Assembly (NCBI RefSeq): GCF_000382405.1
Contig: NZ_KB908256.1
Span: 310,001-374,000, forward strand
Source of the DNA: Mycobacterium sp. 141
GTDB lineage: Bacteria > Actinomycetota > Actinomycetes > Mycobacteriales > Mycobacteriaceae
Direction: 5' to 3'
Length of the DNA: 64,000 nucleotides
Shown here: piece by piece, positions 1 to 10,855 of the stretch
How the letters are laid out: each line of letters starts with the position of its first letter
Position numbering within the stretch: position 1 is the first letter of the stretch
Program-made: the position numbers and the translations under genes
Notes under the pieces: generated by a model
Told to the model about the DNA's origin: nothing
What the model saw: the letters and a program-made list of their open reading frames with translations, nothing else
Database searches by the model: none

Positions 1-1
1 G

Positions 2-334
2 ACCGTGCACATGCCGGAGCCCGGCCAGGTACTGCCGGGACAACCCGCGCCGGCCCCGCAAATTGCCGCACCTCCGGCTGCACCGCTGGTCGCACCTCCG
101 GCCGCACCGCTGGTCGCCGCACCTGCACCCGCACCCGCAGCCGCGCCACCTCTGCCCGCGCCTGTCGCCGACGCGCCGCCGGCCGTTGTACCTGCACCCG
201 TCATACCGGCACCCGCCGCACCTGTTCCGGCCCCGGGCCCGCCCGTGGCCGGGGTGCCGTTGCCCCCGGGCCCGCCCCCCGGCGCCGGACAGTTCGCCCC
301 GGCCGACGCCCCCGTCCCCGCACCGGCGGCATGA
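2..334 (+). CDS. FtsL-like Pro/Ala-rich division protein, C-terminal part
   Basis: This reading frame is open from the window edge and ends at 334, so only the C-terminal 110 or so residues are visible. They are almost entirely Pro, Ala and Val, with a repeated APPAAPLV block near residues 20-35, which is low-complexity and probably extracytoplasmic. Its stop overlaps the ftsI ATG (ATGA at 331-334), so the two are probably translationally coupled. In mycobacteria the gene directly before pbpB encodes a small Pro-rich single-pass protein regarded as the FtsL counterpart. That assignment here rests on position and composition, because the transmembrane part lies outside the window. Confidence 0.6.
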   Translation, partial: TVHMPEPGQVLPGQPAPAPQIAAPPAAPLVAPPAAPLVAAPAPAPAAAPPLPAPVADAPPAVVPAPVIPAPAAPVPAPGPPVAGVPLPPGPPPGAGQFAPADAPVPAPAA

Positions 335-2232
335 GGAGGCGGCCGCAGCCGCCCACGAAGGCGGACCTGACCGGCCAGGGTCGTCCGGCGCGGGCCCGGC
401 GGGTCCGTATCGCCAGGGCAAGCGGTTCGGGCAGTGGATCATTCATGTTCCGGCACCGCGCCGGCAACATCGTCATCTTCGCCGTGCTGGCGATCGCGGT
501 GGCACAGCTGTTCAGCCTGCAGGTTCCGCAGGCGGCAGGCCTGCGGGCCGAGGCCGCCAGCCAGCTCAAGGTCACCGATGTCGAACCGGCACTGCGGGGC
601 AGCATCGTCGACCGCAACGGCGACAAGCTGGCCTTCACTATCGAGGCGAGGGCACTGACCTTCCAGCCGGTCCGGATCCGCAAGCAACTGGCCGACGCCA
701 AGGCCAAGTCGCCGAAGGCGCCAGATCCGGATCGCAGGCTTTCCGACATCGCGAACGAGGTGGCGGCGCGGCTGAACAACAAGCCCGACGCGAAGACGGT
801 ACTGCGCAAGCTGAAGAGCGACGACTCGTTCGTGTATCTGGCCCGAGCGGTCGATCCGTCGGTGGCCAACGCCATCATGGACAAGTTCCCCGAAGTAGGT
901 TCGGAACGGCAGGATCTGCGCCAGTACCCGGGTGGAGCCCTGGCGGCCAACATCGTCGGTGGTATCGACTGGGACGGCCACGGGCTGCTCGGGCTCGAGG
1001 ATTCGCTCGACGCCGAACTGTCGGGCTCGGATGGGTCGCTCACCTATGACCGGGGTTCCGACGGTGTGGTGATCCCCGGTAGCTACCGCAACCGCCACGA
1101 CGCGGTCAACGGGTCCACCGTGGAGCTGACGCTCGACGACGACATCCAGTACTACGTGCAGCAGCAAGTCCAGATGGCCAAGGACGCGTCCGGCGCCAAG
1201 AACGTCTCAGCGGTGGTGTTGGACTCGAAAACCGGTGAAGTGCTGGCGATGTCGAACGACAACACGTTCGACCCCTCCCAGGACATCGGCCGTCAGGGCG
1301 ACCGGCAGATGGGCAATCTGCCGGTGTCCTCCCCGTTCGAGCCGGGATCGGTCAACAAGATCATCACGGCGTCCACGGCGATCGAACTCGGCCTGACCAC
1401 GCCCGACGAGGTGCTGCAGGTCCCGGGTTCGATCAACATGGGCGGCGTTACCGTCCGGGACGCCTGGAACCACGGTGTGATGCCGTACACCACAACCGGA
1501 GTGTTCGGGAAGTCGTCCAACGTCGGCACGCTGATGCTGGCTCAGCGCATCGGGCCAGACCGGTTCTACGACATGGTCCGCAAGTTCGGGCTGGGGCAGC
1601 GCACCAACGTCGGCCTACCCGGCGAGAGCTCCGGTCTGGTCCCCCCGATCGACCAGTGGTCGGGCAGTTCGTTTGCGAACCTGCCGATCGGCCAAGGTCT
1701 TTCGATGACGCTGCTGCAGATGACCTCGATGTACCAGACCATCGCCAACGACGGCGTGCGGATGCCGCCGCGGATCATCAAGTCGACCATCGGCCCGGAC
1801 GGCAGCCGCAAGGACGAGCCCCATCCCGACGGGGTGCGGGTGGTCTCGCCAGAGACCGCGCGCACGGTGCGCAACATGTTCCGCGCGATCGTGCAGCGCG
1901 ATCCCATGGGCTACCAACAGGGCACCGGTCCGCAGGCTGCCGTCGAGGGCTACCAGATTGCCGGCAAGACCGGCACCGCCCAGCAGATCAACCCGGCCTG
2001 CGGCTGCTACTACGACGACGTCTACTGGATCACCTTCGCCGGTATGGCTCCGGCGGACAACCCGCGGTATGTGGTCGGCATCATGATGGACGCGCCGCAC
2101 CGCGCGGCGGACGGCTCGCCGGGGTCGTCGGCGGCACCACTGTTCCACAACATCGCCTCCTGGTTGCTGCAGCGCCACAATGTGCCCCTGTCTCCTGACC
2201 CCGGTCCACCACTGACGCTGCAGGCGACCTGA
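331..2232 (+). CDS. ftsI: Penicillin-binding protein, septal transpeptidase FtsI/PbpB
   Basis: This is the class B penicillin-binding protein that crosslinks septal peptidoglycan outside the membrane, working with FtsW. The 633-residue protein has a basic cytoplasmic N-terminus, a single membrane anchor around residues 46-63, a PBP dimerisation domain and a transpeptidase domain. The three active-site motifs are visible: SVNK with the nucleophile Ser340, SSN at 395-397, and KTG at 546-548. The start codon overlaps the stop of the preceding FtsL-like gene. A 43-nt gap separates it from murE, one of the few small gaps in this tightly packed cluster. The dcw context makes the assignment very secure. 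Confidence 0.96.
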   Translation: MRRRPQPPTKADLTGQGRPARARRVRIARASGSGSGSFMFRHRAGNIVIFAVLAIAVAQLFSLQVPQAAGLRAEAASQLKVTDVEPALRGSIVDRNGDKLAFTIEARALTFQPVRIRKQLADAKAKSPKAPDPDRRLSDIANEVAARLNNKPDAKTVLRKLKSDDSFVYLARAVDPSVANAIMDKFPEVGSERQDLRQYPGGALAANIVGGIDWDGHGLLGLEDSLDAELSGSDGSLTYDRGSDGVVIPGSYRNRHDAVNGSTVELTLDDDIQYYVQQQVQMAKDASGAKNVSAVVLDSKTGEVLAMSNDNTFDPSQDIGRQGDRQMGNLPVSSPFEPGSVNKIITASTAIELGLTTPDEVLQVPGSINMGGVTVRDAWNHGVMPYTTTGVFGKSSNVGTLMLAQRIGPDRFYDMVRKFGLGQRTNVGLPGESSGLVPPIDQWSGSSFANLPIGQGLSMTLLQMTSMYQTIANDGVRMPPRIIKSTIGPDGSRKDEPHPDGVRVVSPETARTVRNMFRAIVQRDPMGYQQGTGPQAAVEGYQIAGKTGTAQQINPACGCYYDDVYWITFAGMAPADNPRYVVGIMMDAPHRAADGSPGSSAAPLFHNIASWLLQRHNVPLSPDPGPPLTLQAT

Positions 2233-2275
2233 CACCGCAGATCGCCGGATCGACGGTAGGTACTGTGGCAGGGCC

Positions 2276-3850
2276 ATGAAGCCGCGTCCCAGCCATCCCG
2301 CCGGCGAACTTCTCGTGTCGCTGGCTGAACAGATCCAGGCCGTTCCCTTCGATGCGTCCCGGCTGCCCGAACTCCGGGTGACCGGTGTGACGCTGCGCGG
2401 CCAGGATGCTCGCCCGGGTGATCTGTTCGCCGCGCTGCCGGGTTCGGCCGCGCACGGCGCACGCTACGCGGCCGATGCGGTGTCGCGCGGTGCGGTGGCC
2501 GTGTTGACCGATGCGGCCGGTGTCGCCGAACTCGAGGACTCGCTCGGCGTGCCGGTGCTGGTTCATCCGGAACCCCGCTCGGTACTCGGCCAGGCCGCGG
2601 CCGCGGTCTACGGCAACCCCGCCGAGCGGCTGCGGGTCATCGGTGTCACCGGAACCTCGGGGAAGACCACCACCACCTATCTGGTGGAGGCCGGGCTGCG
2701 GGCGGCGGGCCGGGTCGCGGGTCTGATCGGCACCGTCGGGGTCCGTATCGACGGCAACGATCTGCCCAGTGCGCTGACCACCCCGGAGGCGCCCGATCTG
2801 CAGGCGCTGCTGGCTGTCATGGTCGAGAGCGGGGTGGACACCGTGGTGATGGAGGTGTCCAGCCACGCGTTGATGCTCGGCCGCGTGGATGGGGTGCGCT
2901 TCGCCGTCGGCGGGTTCACCAACCTGTCCCGCGATCATCTTGACTTTCACCCGACGATGGCGGACTACTTCGAGGCCAAGGCCCGGTTGTTCGATCCCGC
3001 GTCGCCGAATCACGCGGCCGCAGCCGTGATCTGTGTAGACGACGACGCGGGGGTGGCCATGGCCGAGCGGGCCGACGACCCTGTGACGGTGAGCGCGACG
3101 GGCCGGCCGGCGGACTGGGCGGTGCAGGCGGTCACAGCGGCGGGACCGGGAGCCCAGGAATTCATTGTGGTCGACCCCGCCGGTGTGCACCACGAGCTGG
3201 GCGTCGGGCTGCCCGGTCGCTACAACGTGGCCAACGCCGCGCTGGCGTTGGGTCTGCTCGACGTCGTCGGGGTTTCGCCCGTACAGGCAGCGCCCGGACT
3301 GCGCAGTGCGGCAGTCCCCGGTCGACTGGAGGCGATCGACCGCGGCCAGCCGTTCCTGGCGTTGGTCGACTATGCCCACAAGCCCGGTGCGCTGCGGGCG
3401 GTGTTGGAGACGCTACGGACCGCGGGCGCGGCGACGGGGCAACACCGTACCCGGCTGGCAGTGGTCTTCGGTGCCGGGGGCAACCGGGACGCCGGCAAGC
3501 GTGAGCTGATGGGGAGCGTGGCCGCCGAGCTGGCCGACCTGGTGGTGATCACCGATGACAATCCGCGTGACGAAAATCCCGCGACGATCCGGGCCGCCAT
3601 CATGGCCGGCGCGGTCGCCGGAGCCGCCGACGTGGTCGAGGTGGGTGACCGGCGGAAAGCCATCGACCACGCCGTGGCCTGGGCGCGGCCGGGCGACATC
3701 GTGCTGATCGCCGGCAAGGGTCACGAGTCCGGGCAGACCAGCGGTGGCCAGACCCGCCCCTTCGACGATCGCACCGAGCTCGCGGCGGCACTGGAGGCGC
3801 TGTCGGCAGTGGGGGCAGAGGTCGGGGAGCCAGGGGAGTCGGGCGCATGA
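2276..3850 (+). CDS. murE: UDP-MurNAc-tripeptide synthetase MurE (meso-DAP adding)
   Basis: This cytoplasmic Mur ligase uses ATP to add the third amino acid to UDP-MurNAc-L-Ala-D-Glu. The protein has 524 residues. The P-loop [11 protein letters not shown] lies at about 123-133, and the DNPR motif at 428-431 is the family signature for meso-diaminopimelate rather than lysine, matching mycobacterial peptidoglycan. The central and C-terminal Mur ligase domains look complete, including the [10 protein letters not shown] segment. It overlaps murF by 4 nt (ATGA), suggesting translational coupling of consecutive ligases. Confidence 0.96.
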   Translation: MKPRPSHPAGELLVSLAEQIQAVPFDASRLPELRVTGVTLRGQDARPGDLFAALPGSAAHGARYAADAVSRGAVAVLTDAAGVAELEDSLGVPVLVHPEPRSVLGQAAAAVYGNPAERLRVIGVTGTSGKTTTTYLVEAGLRAAGRVAGLIGTVGVRIDGNDLPSALTTPEAPDLQALLAVMVESGVDTVVMEVSSHALMLGRVDGVRFAVGGFTNLSRDHLDFHPTMADYFEAKARLFDPASPNHAAAAVICVDDDAGVAMAERADDPVTVSATGRPADWAVQAVTAAGPGAQEFIVVDPAGVHHELGVGLPGRYNVANAALALGLLDVVGVSPVQAAPGLRSAAVPGRLEAIDRGQPFLALVDYAHKPGALRAVLETLRTAGAATGQHRTRLAVVFGAGGNRDAGKRELMGSVAAELADLVVITDDNPRDENPATIRAAIMAGAVAGAADVVEVGDRRKAIDHAVAWARPGDIVLIAGKGHESGQTSGGQTRPFDDRTELAAALEALSAVGAEVGEPGESGA

Positions 3851-5415
3851 TCGAGATGACAGTCGCCAGGGTCGCCGAGATCGTCGGCGGCGAACTGGCC
3901 GACATCACCGCCGAGCAGGCGGCGCAGACGCGGGTTACCGGCACTGTCGAGTTCGATTCCCGCGCAGTCGGTCCCGGTGGGCTGTTCCTGGCGCTGCCGG
4001 GGGCCCGGTCGGATGGTCACGACTTCGCCGCGGCTGCGGTGGCGTCGGGGGCGGCGGCGGTGCTGGCCACGCGGCCGGTCGGCGTGCCCGCGATCATCGT
4101 CCGGCCTGAACCCGGGGCGGCCGACGCGGCGTCGGGAGCCCTCGAACACGACACCGACGGATCGGGCGCGGCGGTGCTGGCCGCGCTGGCGCGGCTGGCC
4201 GCCGCAGTGGCCACCGAGCTGGCCGAGGGCGGGCTCAAGATCATCGGTGTCACCGGATCGTCCGGTAAGACGTCGACCAAGGATCTGCTGGCCGCGGTGT
4301 TGTCCCCGTTGGGGGAGGTGGTCGCCCCGCCGGGTTCGTTCAACAACGAACTCGGCCATCCGTGGACGGTGCTGCGCGCCACCACCGACACCGACTACCT
4401 GATCCTGGAGATGTCGGCGCGCCATCCCGGCAACATCGCAGCACTGGCCGCGATTGCCAGGCCGTCCATCGCCGTGGTGCTCAACGTCGGTACCGCCCAC
4501 CTCGGCGAATTCGGCTCGCGCGAGGTCATCGCCAAGACGAAAGCCGAGCTGCCGCAAGCTGTCCCCGAGACCGGCGTGGTGGTGCTCAATGCCGACGACA
4601 CCGCGGTGGCGGCCATGGCCGCCCTGACCGACGCCCGCGTGGTGCGGGTCTCGCGCGAGCCGGGGGCGGCGGTGGACCTGTGGGCCGGTCCTGTGACGCT
4701 CGATGGATTGGCCAGGCCGCGGTTCACCCTGCACACCGCCGCCGGGCAGGTCGAGCTCGCGTTGGCGGTACACGGCGACCATCAGGTGTCCAATGCGCTG
4801 AGCGCGGCGGCGGTCGCGCTCGAATGCGGGGCGACGCTGGAGCAGGTCGCCGAGGCGCTGTCGGGCGCCGGGCCGGTCTCGCGGCACCGCATGCAGGTGA
4901 GCACCCGGGCCGACGGCGTGACGGTCATCAACGATGCGTACAACGCGAACCCCGATTCGATGCGGGCCGGGTTGAAGGCGCTGGCCTGGATGGCCAGTGA
5001 AAAGTCCGGCGAAGGCGCCACTGTGGGCCGGCGCAGCTGGGCGGTTCTCGGTGAGATGGCCGAGTTGGGTGAGGATGCGATATCCGAGCACGATCGCATC
5101 GGCCGGCTGGCGGTGCGCTTAGATGTTTCTCGACTCATCGTCGTCGGAACCGGAAGGTCGTTGAGCGCCATGCACCACGGAGCGGTAATGGAGGGCTCAT
5201 GGGGCTCGGAGTCCAGGATGGTCGCCGATGCTGACACTGCACTGCACCTGTTGCGCGCCGAGCTGCAGCCCGGTGACGTGGTGCTGGTGAAAGCCTCCAA
5301 TTCGGCGGGGCTCGGCGTGCTCGCCGACACCCTGGCGGCTGACGCCGGAGGCGTCGGTGAGGCGGCCGACGCCGGAGGCGTCGATGAGGCGGCTGACGCC
5401 GGAGGCTGCGGATGA
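3847..5415 (+). CDS. murF: UDP-MurNAc-pentapeptide synthetase MurF
   Basis: MurF adds D-Ala-D-Ala to the UDP-MurNAc-tripeptide in the cytoplasm, the last cytosolic peptide-building step. The 522-residue protein has the Mur ligase P-loop [14 protein letters not shown] at about 133-146, a central SFNNELG segment and the [11 protein letters not shown] motif typical of MurF. The last 25 or so residues are an unusual in-frame repeat (ADAGGV.EA) encoded by a 27-bp tandem duplication at 5341-5405, which also contains the mraY ribosome-binding site. That tail is probably not part of the enzyme fold. It overlaps mraY by 4 nt. Confidence 0.95.
   Translation: MIEMTVARVAEIVGGELADITAEQAAQTRVTGTVEFDSRAVGPGGLFLALPGARSDGHDFAAAAVASGAAAVLATRPVGVPAIIVRPEPGAADAASGALEHDTDGSGAAVLAALARLAAAVATELAEGGLKIIGVTGSSGKTSTKDLLAAVLSPLGEVVAPPGSFNNELGHPWTVLRATTDTDYLILEMSARHPGNIAALAAIARPSIAVVLNVGTAHLGEFGSREVIAKTKAELPQAVPETGVVVLNADDTAVAAMAALTDARVVRVSREPGAAVDLWAGPVTLDGLARPRFTLHTAAGQVELALAVHGDHQVSNALSAAAVALECGATLEQVAEALSGAGPVSRHRMQVSTRADGVTVINDAYNANPDSMRAGLKALAWMASEKSGEGATVGRRSWAVLGEMAELGEDAISEHDRIGRLAVRLDVSRLIVVGTGRSLSAMHHGAVMEGSWGSESRMVADADTALHLLRAELQPGDVVLVKASNSAGLGVLADTLAADAGGVGEAADAGGVDEAADAGGCG
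5341..5405 (+). repeat. 27-bp tandem repeat carrying the mraY Shine-Dalgarno core
   Basis: Two full copies (5341-5367, 5368-5394) and a partial third copy (from 5395) of a 27-bp unit beginning GACGCCGGAGGCGTCG. The copies differ at very few positions. Each contains GGAGG followed within a few bases by GTG or ATG. In the last copy the GGAGG at 5401-5405 sits 6 nt before the real mraY ATG at 5412. The repeat is simultaneously the C-terminal coding end of murF. Confidence 0.85.
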
Positions 5416-6491
5416 AGCTGATCCTCATCGCCGTCGGCATCGCGTTGACGGTGTCCATCCTGCTGACCCCGGCGTTGATCCGGTTGTTCACCAAGCGGGG
5501 GCTGGGCCACGAGATACGGGAAGACGGCCCGGCCAGTCACGCCAAGAAACGCGGGACCCCGTCGATGGGCGGGGTGGCCATCGTCGCCGGCATCTGGGCC
5601 GGTTACCTGGGCACCCACCTGGTCGGCATGGCGATGGGTGGGGACGGTCCGTCGGCGTCGGGCATGCTCGTGCTCGGTCTGGCCACCATGCTTGGCGGTG
5701 TCGGTTTCCTCGATGATCTGATCAAGCTGCGCCGGTCGCGCAACCTGGGGCTGAACAAGACCGCCAAAACGGTCGGTCAGCTGCTTGCCGCGGTGTTGTT
5801 CGGCGTGCTGGTCCTGCAGTTCCGCAACAATGACGGGCTGACACCGGGCAGCCCGGAGTTGTCCTATGTGCGTGAGATCGCCACGGTCACGCTGGCGTCG
5901 TGGGTGTTCGTGCTGTTCTGCGTGGTGATTGTCAGTGCATGGTCGAATGCGGTGAACTTCACCGACGGTCTGGACGGCCTGGCCGCCGGCGCGATGGCGA
6001 TGGTCTGCGCGGCGTACGTGCTGATCACCTTCTGGCAGTTCCGTAACGCCTGTGCCACCGCACCCGGGCTGGGCTGCTACAACGTGCGCGACCCGCTGGA
6101 TCTGGCGCTGATCGCCGCCGCGGCGGCGGGTGCCTGCATCGGCTTCCTGTGGTGGAATGCCGCCCCGGCCAAGATCTTCATGGGTGACACCGGCTCGTTG
6201 GCTCTGGGTGGCATCATCGCCGGCCTGTCGGTGATGAGCCGCACCGAGATCCTCGCGGTGGTTCTGGGCGCGCTGTTCGTCGCCGAGGTCACCTCGGTGG
6301 TGGTCCAGATTCTCGCGTTCCGCACGACGGGCCGCAGGGTGTTCCGCATGGCGCCGTTCCACCACCACTTCGAGTTGGTCGGTTGGGCGGAGACGACGGT
6401 CATCATCCGGTTCTGGTTGTTGACGGCGATCGCCTGTGGGCTGGGCGTAGCCCTGTTCTACAGCGAATGGCTGACCGCTGTCGGGGCCTGA
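5412..6491 (+). CDS. mraY: Phospho-MurNAc-pentapeptide transferase MraY (MurX)
   Basis: This integral membrane enzyme transfers phospho-MurNAc-pentapeptide to decaprenyl phosphate, making lipid I. The 359-residue protein has about ten hydrophobic segments. It carries the family motifs [10 protein letters not shown] near the N-terminus, [10 protein letters not shown] in the catalytic loop, [12 protein letters not shown], and the C-terminal [13 protein letters not shown] signature. The start has a good ribosome-binding site (GGAGG at 5401-5405) that lies in the last unit of a tandem repeat within murF. The next frame, murD, opens 1 nt after its stop. Confidence 0.96.
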   Translation: MKLILIAVGIALTVSILLTPALIRLFTKRGLGHEIREDGPASHAKKRGTPSMGGVAIVAGIWAGYLGTHLVGMAMGGDGPSASGMLVLGLATMLGGVGFLDDLIKLRRSRNLGLNKTAKTVGQLLAAVLFGVLVLQFRNNDGLTPGSPELSYVREIATVTLASWVFVLFCVVIVSAWSNAVNFTDGLDGLAAGAMAMVCAAYVLITFWQFRNACATAPGLGCYNVRDPLDLALIAAAAAGACIGFLWWNAAPAKIFMGDTGSLALGGIIAGLSVMSRTEILAVVLGALFVAEVTSVVVQILAFRTTGRRVFRMAPFHHHFELVGWAETTVIIRFWLLTAIACGLGVALFYSEWLTAVGA

Positions 6492-6492
6492 C

Positions 6493-8064
6493 GTGGCCGG
6501 GCGGCCCGCACGTGAGGAGGACAGAAAACGGCCCGCACGTGAGGAGGACAGAAAACGGCCCGCACGTGAGGAGGACAGAAGACTTCCCGCACGTGAGGAG
6601 GACAGAAAACTTCCAGCGCCGTTGATCGCGGGTGCGCCGGTGCTCGTCACGGGCGCAGGCATCACCGGCCGGGCCGTGCTGGCCGTGCTGGCGCCGCTGG
6701 GGGTCGCCGCGACACTGTGTGACGACAACGTCGAGGCCCTGCGGTCGTACGCGGACGAGGGTGTCGCCGTCGTGGATCCGGCCGGGGCTGTTGCTGCGAT
6801 CGGGGATTTCGCGCTGGTGGTGACGAGTCCAGGATTTCCACCGAGCGCGCCGGTGCTGGCTGCCGCCGCGGCCGCGGGTGTGCCGATCTGGGGTGACGTC
6901 GAGCTGGCCTGGCGTCTGGATGCGGCGGGATGCTTCGGGCCACCGCGGCGCTGGCTCGTGGTCACCGGGACCAACGGCAAGACCACGACCACCTCGATGC
7001 TGCACGAGATGCTCGTGGCGGCCGGCCGACGCAGCGTGCTGTGCGGCAACATCGGTGACCCCGTGCTGGCGGTGCTCGATCAGCCTGCAGAACTGCTGGC
7101 CGTCGAGCTGTCGAGCTTCCAGCTGCATTGGGCGCCCTCGCTGCGGCCCGAGGCCGGTGTGGTGCTCAACGTGGCCGAGGACCATCTCGACTGGCACGGG
7201 TCGATGGAGGCCTACGCGCGCGACAAGTCCCGCGTGCTCGACGGCGGGGTGGCCGTGGTGGGGCTCGACGATCCGGTCGCCGCCGGGCTACTCGGCTCCG
7301 CGGGTGCGCCCGTGCGGGTCGGTTTCCGGCTCGGTGAGCCGGCACCAGGGGAGCTCGGGGTGCGTGCCGGCAAGCTCATCGACCGGGCGTTCGGCAGTGA
7401 CGTCGAGTTGGCTGACGCGGCGACCATCGGGGTCGCAGGCCCGGTTGGCGTGCTCGACGCGCTGGGGGCGGCAGCGCTGGCGCGGGCCGTGGACGTACCG
7501 CCCGAGGCGATCGCGGCCGCTCTCGCGTCATTCCGGGTCGGTCGGCACCGGGCCGAGATGGTCGGGACTGTCGACGGGGTGCGCTACGTCGACGATTCGA
7601 AGGCCACCAATCCGCACGCCGCGCAGGCTTCGATCACCGCATACCCGCGGGTGGTGTGGATCGCCGGCGGGCTCTTGAAGGGCGCTTCGGTTGATGAGCT
7701 GGTACGACACGTCGCGGGCCGGCTCGCCGGGGTGATCGTGATCGGGCGCGACCGCCGAGCGGTTGCCGAGGCGTTATCGCGACACGCACCGGATGTCCCC
7801 GTCGTCGAGCTTGTGGCGGGGGAGGATTCTGGGGTGCTTGAGACTAGTGGGTCTATTGGTAAACATGTGACTCGTGTGATCGAAGTGGCGGGGCGGCCGG
7901 TCTCCGAAGCTGTCATGGCCGCCGCCGTCGACGCCGCCCGCCAGCTGGCGAGGCCTGGCGACACGGTGTTGCTGGCCCCGGCCGGAGCATCCTTCGATCA
8001 GTTCAGCGGCTACGGCCAGCGCGGCGACATGTTCGCTGCGGCCGTGCACGCTGTCACCGGGTAA
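6493..8064 (+). CDS. murD: UDP-MurNAc-L-alanine:D-glutamate ligase MurD
   Basis: MurD adds D-Glu to UDP-MurNAc-L-Ala in the cytoplasm. The P-loop [14 protein letters not shown] and the KATNPHAA region are clear. Opened at GTG 6493 the protein has 523 residues, but the first 40 or so are a repetitive REEDRKRPA tract encoded by a 27-bp tandem repeat. A TTG at 6622 gives about 480 residues, close to the roughly 486 expected of mycobacterial MurD, and begins just before the first conserved stretch ([13 protein letters not shown]). A second frame through the repeat stops at 6623-6625, overlapping that TTG as TTGA. The true start is therefore uncertain: I keep the long form as the boundary and think the short one plausible. 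Confidence 0.9.
   Translation: MAGRPAREEDRKRPAREEDRKRPAREEDRRLPAREEDRKLPAPLIAGAPVLVTGAGITGRAVLAVLAPLGVAATLCDDNVEALRSYADEGVAVVDPAGAVAAIGDFALVVTSPGFPPSAPVLAAAAAAGVPIWGDVELAWRLDAAGCFGPPRRWLVVTGTNGKTTTTSMLHEMLVAAGRRSVLCGNIGDPVLAVLDQPAELLAVELSSFQLHWAPSLRPEAGVVLNVAEDHLDWHGSMEAYARDKSRVLDGGVAVVGLDDPVAAGLLGSAGAPVRVGFRLGEPAPGELGVRAGKLIDRAFGSDVELADAATIGVAGPVGVLDALGAAALARAVDVPPEAIAAALASFRVGRHRAEMVGTVDGVRYVDDSKATNPHAAQASITAYPRVVWIAGGLLKGASVDELVRHVAGRLAGVIVIGRDRRAVAEALSRHAPDVPVVELVAGEDSGVLETSGSIGKHVTRVIEVAGRPVSEAVMAAAVDAARQLARPGDTVLLAPAGASFDQFSGYGQRGDMFAAAVHAVTG
6502..6609 (+). repeat. Four tandem 27-bp units with GAGGAGG cores before murD
   Basis: There are four consecutive 27-bp units at 6502-6528, 6529-6555, 6556-6582 and 6583-6609. 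All contain the core CCCGCACGTGAGGAGGACAG. The first two are identical and the others differ by only a few bases. Each carries a strong Shine-Dalgarno-like GAGGAGG. Because 27 is a multiple of three, the frame from GTG 6493 runs through as a nine-residue peptide repeat. A closely related core occurs at 12281-12334 before ftsQ. Confidence 0.9.
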
Positions 8065-8069
8065 CTGCT

Positions 8070-9692
8070 GTGGGCAACATCCTCAACCGGCTGCGGCGCC
8101 GCGGCGGTGCAAAGGGTGAAGGCGATGACGCCGGCGCAGAAGCCGCCGCCGATCCGGCCGCGGGCAGCTCGGAGTCTGCTGCGACGGTGAGCGAGCCGCG
8201 CACGCGGTTCGGGGCCTGGCTGGGTCGGCCGATGACGTCGTTCCACCTCATCATCGCGATTACGGCTTTGCTGACGACACTTGGCCTGATCATGGTGCTC
8301 TCGGCGTCGGGCGTGTACTCCTACGACATGGACGGCTCACCCTGGGCGGTGTTCGGTCGCCAGGTGATGTGGACGGTTGTGGGTCTCATCGCGTTCTATG
8401 TGGTGCTGCGCGTGCCGATCAAGACGATGCGACGGTTCGCGTTCCCCATGTTCGCGATGACGATCATCGCGTTGATATTGGTGCTGATCCCCGGCATCGG
8501 CACCTACTCCAACGGTTCGCGCGGCTGGTTCGTGGTCGCCGGGTTCTCCATGCAGCCCTCCGAGTTGGCCAAGATCGCGTTCGCGATCTGGGGTGCGCAC
8601 CTGCTCGCATCGCGGCGTCTGGAACATGCGTCGCTGCGGGAAATGCTGATCCCGCTGGTTCCCGGGGCGGTGGTCGCGTTGGCACTGATCGTCGCCCAAC
8701 CGGACCTCGGTCAGACGGTGTCGATGGGCATCATTCTGCTGGGCCTGCTCTGGTACGCCGGCCTGCCACTGCGGGTGTTCGTGACTTCGCTGCTGGCGGC
8801 GGTCGCCGCGGCAGCAGTGCTCGCGATGTCCGCGGGCTACCGGTCCGACCGCGTGCAGTCCTGGCTCAATCCCACAGCGGATGGTCAGGGTTCGGGCTAT
8901 CAGTCGCGTCAGGCGCGGTTCGCACTCGCCAACGGCGGCGTGTTCGGCGACGGGCTGGGACAGGGCACCGCCAAGTGGAACTACCTGCCGAACGCGCACA
9001 ACGACTTCATCTTCGCAATCATCGGTGAGGAACTCGGCCTGGTCGGTGCGGTCGGACTGCTCGCCCTGTTCGGCCTGTTCGCCTACACCGGTATGCGGAT
9101 CGCGCGCCGCTCGGCCGACCCGTTCCTGCGGCTGCTCACCGCGACCACCACGCTGTGGCTGGTCGGTCAGATGTTCATCAACGTCGGCTATGTGGTGGGT
9201 CTGCTACCGATCACGGGTCTGCAGCTACCACTGATATCGGCTGGCGGATCAGCCCAGGCGACAACGCTTTTGATGATGGGTCTGATCACCAATGCGGCCC
9301 GGCACGAGCCCGAGGCGGTCGCTGCGCTGCGCGCCGGACGGGATGACCGGATGAACCGCCTGCTCCGGCTGCCGATGCCCGAACCGTATGTGCCGACCCG
9401 GCTGGAATCGGCCCGGGACCGCCTGCACACCCGCAAGGTTGTGGCAGCCGCCAAGGCCAGGCCGCCCCGCAAGGCGGACCGCAAACCGGACCGCAGAATC
9501 GATCGGCGCCCCGACCGCAAGGCGGTGGACAGCCGGCGTAAACCTCAACCGACCGATCGAGCGGTGCGCCGCTCCGGGCGGACGGGCGCCCAGCAGCCGG
9601 CTGGGGGCGGAAGGGCAACGGTCCGATATGGTTCGGGCCAACGTAACCAGGGCCGTGGGGCCCGAGCACTGGAAGGTCAGCGTTACGGGTGA
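8070..9692 (+). CDS. ftsW: Septal peptidoglycan polymerase FtsW (SEDS family)
   Basis: FtsW is the SEDS-family glycosyltransferase that polymerises lipid II at the septum together with FtsI. The 540-residue protein starts at GTG 8070, 5 nt after murD. A polar N-terminus of about 50 residues precedes roughly ten membrane segments. Conserved SEDS elements include NGSRGW, QPSELAK, QPDLGQ, the NAHNDFIFA loop and [13 protein letters not shown]. The cytoplasmic C-terminal tail after about residue 430 is long and very basic ([13 protein letters not shown] repeats). In mycobacteria this tail is known to contact the acidic end of FtsZ. It overlaps murG by 4 nt (GTGA). Confidence 0.95.
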   Translation: MGNILNRLRRRGGAKGEGDDAGAEAAADPAAGSSESAATVSEPRTRFGAWLGRPMTSFHLIIAITALLTTLGLIMVLSASGVYSYDMDGSPWAVFGRQVMWTVVGLIAFYVVLRVPIKTMRRFAFPMFAMTIIALILVLIPGIGTYSNGSRGWFVVAGFSMQPSELAKIAFAIWGAHLLASRRLEHASLREMLIPLVPGAVVALALIVAQPDLGQTVSMGIILLGLLWYAGLPLRVFVTSLLAAVAAAAVLAMSAGYRSDRVQSWLNPTADGQGSGYQSRQARFALANGGVFGDGLGQGTAKWNYLPNAHNDFIFAIIGEELGLVGAVGLLALFGLFAYTGMRIARRSADPFLRLLTATTTLWLVGQMFINVGYVVGLLPITGLQLPLISAGGSAQATTLLMMGLITNAARHEPEAVAALRAGRDDRMNRLLRLPMPEPYVPTRLESARDRLHTRKVVAAAKARPPRKADRKPDRRIDRRPDRKAVDSRRKPQPTDRAVRRSGRTGAQQPAGGGRATVRYGSGQRNQGRGARALEGQRYG

Positions 9693-10855
9693 GCGAGGCT
9701 TCACGGGGGATGTCGCGACGCGATGGGCGGGCCATCTCCGTCGTCCTGGCCGGCGGTGGCACTGCCGGCCACGTCGAGCCGGCGATGGCGGTGGCCGACG
9801 CGTTGCGCGCTCTCGACCCTGGTGTCCGGATCACGGCACTGGGCACGGCGCGTGGCCTGGAAACCCGGCTGGTGCCCGAGCGTGGCTATGACCTCGAGCT
9901 GATCACACCCGTGCCGTTGCCGCGCAAGCCGTCGGGAGATCTGGTCCGGCTGCCACTGCGGGTCCGCACGGCCATCCGCCAGACCCGCGCGGTGCTGTCC
10001 GGTGTCGACGCCGACGTGGTGGTGGGGTTCGGCGGGTACGTCGCGCTGCCCGCCTATCTGGCGGCGCGCCGCGGCGTGCTGAGCCGCCGTCGGCAGGTGC
10101 CGGTGGTAATCCACGAGGCCAACGCGAGTGCCGGGCTGGCCAACCGGGTAGGCGCCCGTTCGGCGAGCCGGGTGCTCTCCGCGGTGCCTGATCCCGGGTT
10201 GCGCCGTGCCGAAGTGGTCGGGATGCCGGTGCGGGAAGCGATCACGTCGCTGGACCGCGCGGCGCTGCGGCAGGCCTCGCGAGCGCATTTCGGCTTCGCC
10301 GAGGATGCCAAGGTGCTGCTGGTGTTCGGTGGTTCGCAGGGCGCCCAGTCGATAAACCGGGCGGTCTCGGCCGCGGCCGACCAGTTGGGTGCGGCGGGTA
10401 TCTCGGTGCTGCACGCCCACGGTCCCAAGAACACCTTGGATTTGCCGGAACCCCCTGGTGCGGAACGGCCCCCGTACAAGGCGGTGCCATATCTGGACCG
10501 GATGGACCTGGCCTACGCGGCGGCCGACCTGGCCATCTGCCGCTCGGGCGCGATGACGGTGGCGGAGGTGACGGCCGTCGGCCTGCCGGCGGTATATGTC
10601 CCGCTGCCGATCGGCAACGGAGAACAACGGCTCAACGCTCAGCCGGTGGTGGCAGCGGGTGGCGGGATGCTCGTCGACGACGCCGAACTGAGTCCCCAGT
10701 ACGTGGCCGACACCGTCGTCGGGCTGCTGATCGACGACGCCCGGCTCACCGCGATGACGGCGGCGGCCTCGCTGTCGGGGCATCGTGATGCTGCGCGCCG
10801 GGTGGCCCAAGTCGTCTTCGACGTGGCGTTGGACGGACGAAAGAAGCTGCAGTGA
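9689..10855 (+). CDS. murG: Lipid II synthase MurG
   Basis: MurG transfers GlcNAc from UDP-GlcNAc to lipid I on the inner face of the membrane, forming lipid II. The 388-residue GT-B fold protein begins with the characteristic [15 protein letters not shown] glycine-rich loop. It also has the [22 protein letters not shown] and VFGGSQGA motifs and the C-terminal donor-sugar region [10 protein letters not shown]. It starts at GTG overlapping the ftsW stop and overlaps murC by 4 nt, consistent with tight coupling of lipid II synthesis to the division operon. Confidence 0.96.
   Translation: MSEASRGMSRRDGRAISVVLAGGGTAGHVEPAMAVADALRALDPGVRITALGTARGLETRLVPERGYDLELITPVPLPRKPSGDLVRLPLRVRTAIRQTRAVLSGVDADVVVGFGGYVALPAYLAARRGVLSRRRQVPVVIHEANASAGLANRVGARSASRVLSAVPDPGLRRAEVVGMPVREAITSLDRAALRQASRAHFGFAEDAKVLLVFGGSQGAQSINRAVSAAADQLGAAGISVLHAHGPKNTLDLPEPPGAERPPYKAVPYLDRMDLAYAAADLAICRSGAMTVAEVTAVGLPAVYVPLPIGNGEQRLNAQPVVAAGGGMLVDDAELSPQYVADTVVGLLIDDARLTAMTAAASLSGHRDAARRVAQVVFDVALDGRKKLQ

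Noticed and set aside
6502..6609. CRISPR-like array
   Set aside because: The 27-bp units are directly contiguous with no unique spacers and no cas genes nearby.
4782..7052. Very long open minus-strand frame across murF, mraY and murD
   Set aside because: Low-complexity composition and full overlap with three certain genes; it is an antisense shadow typical of high-GC DNA.
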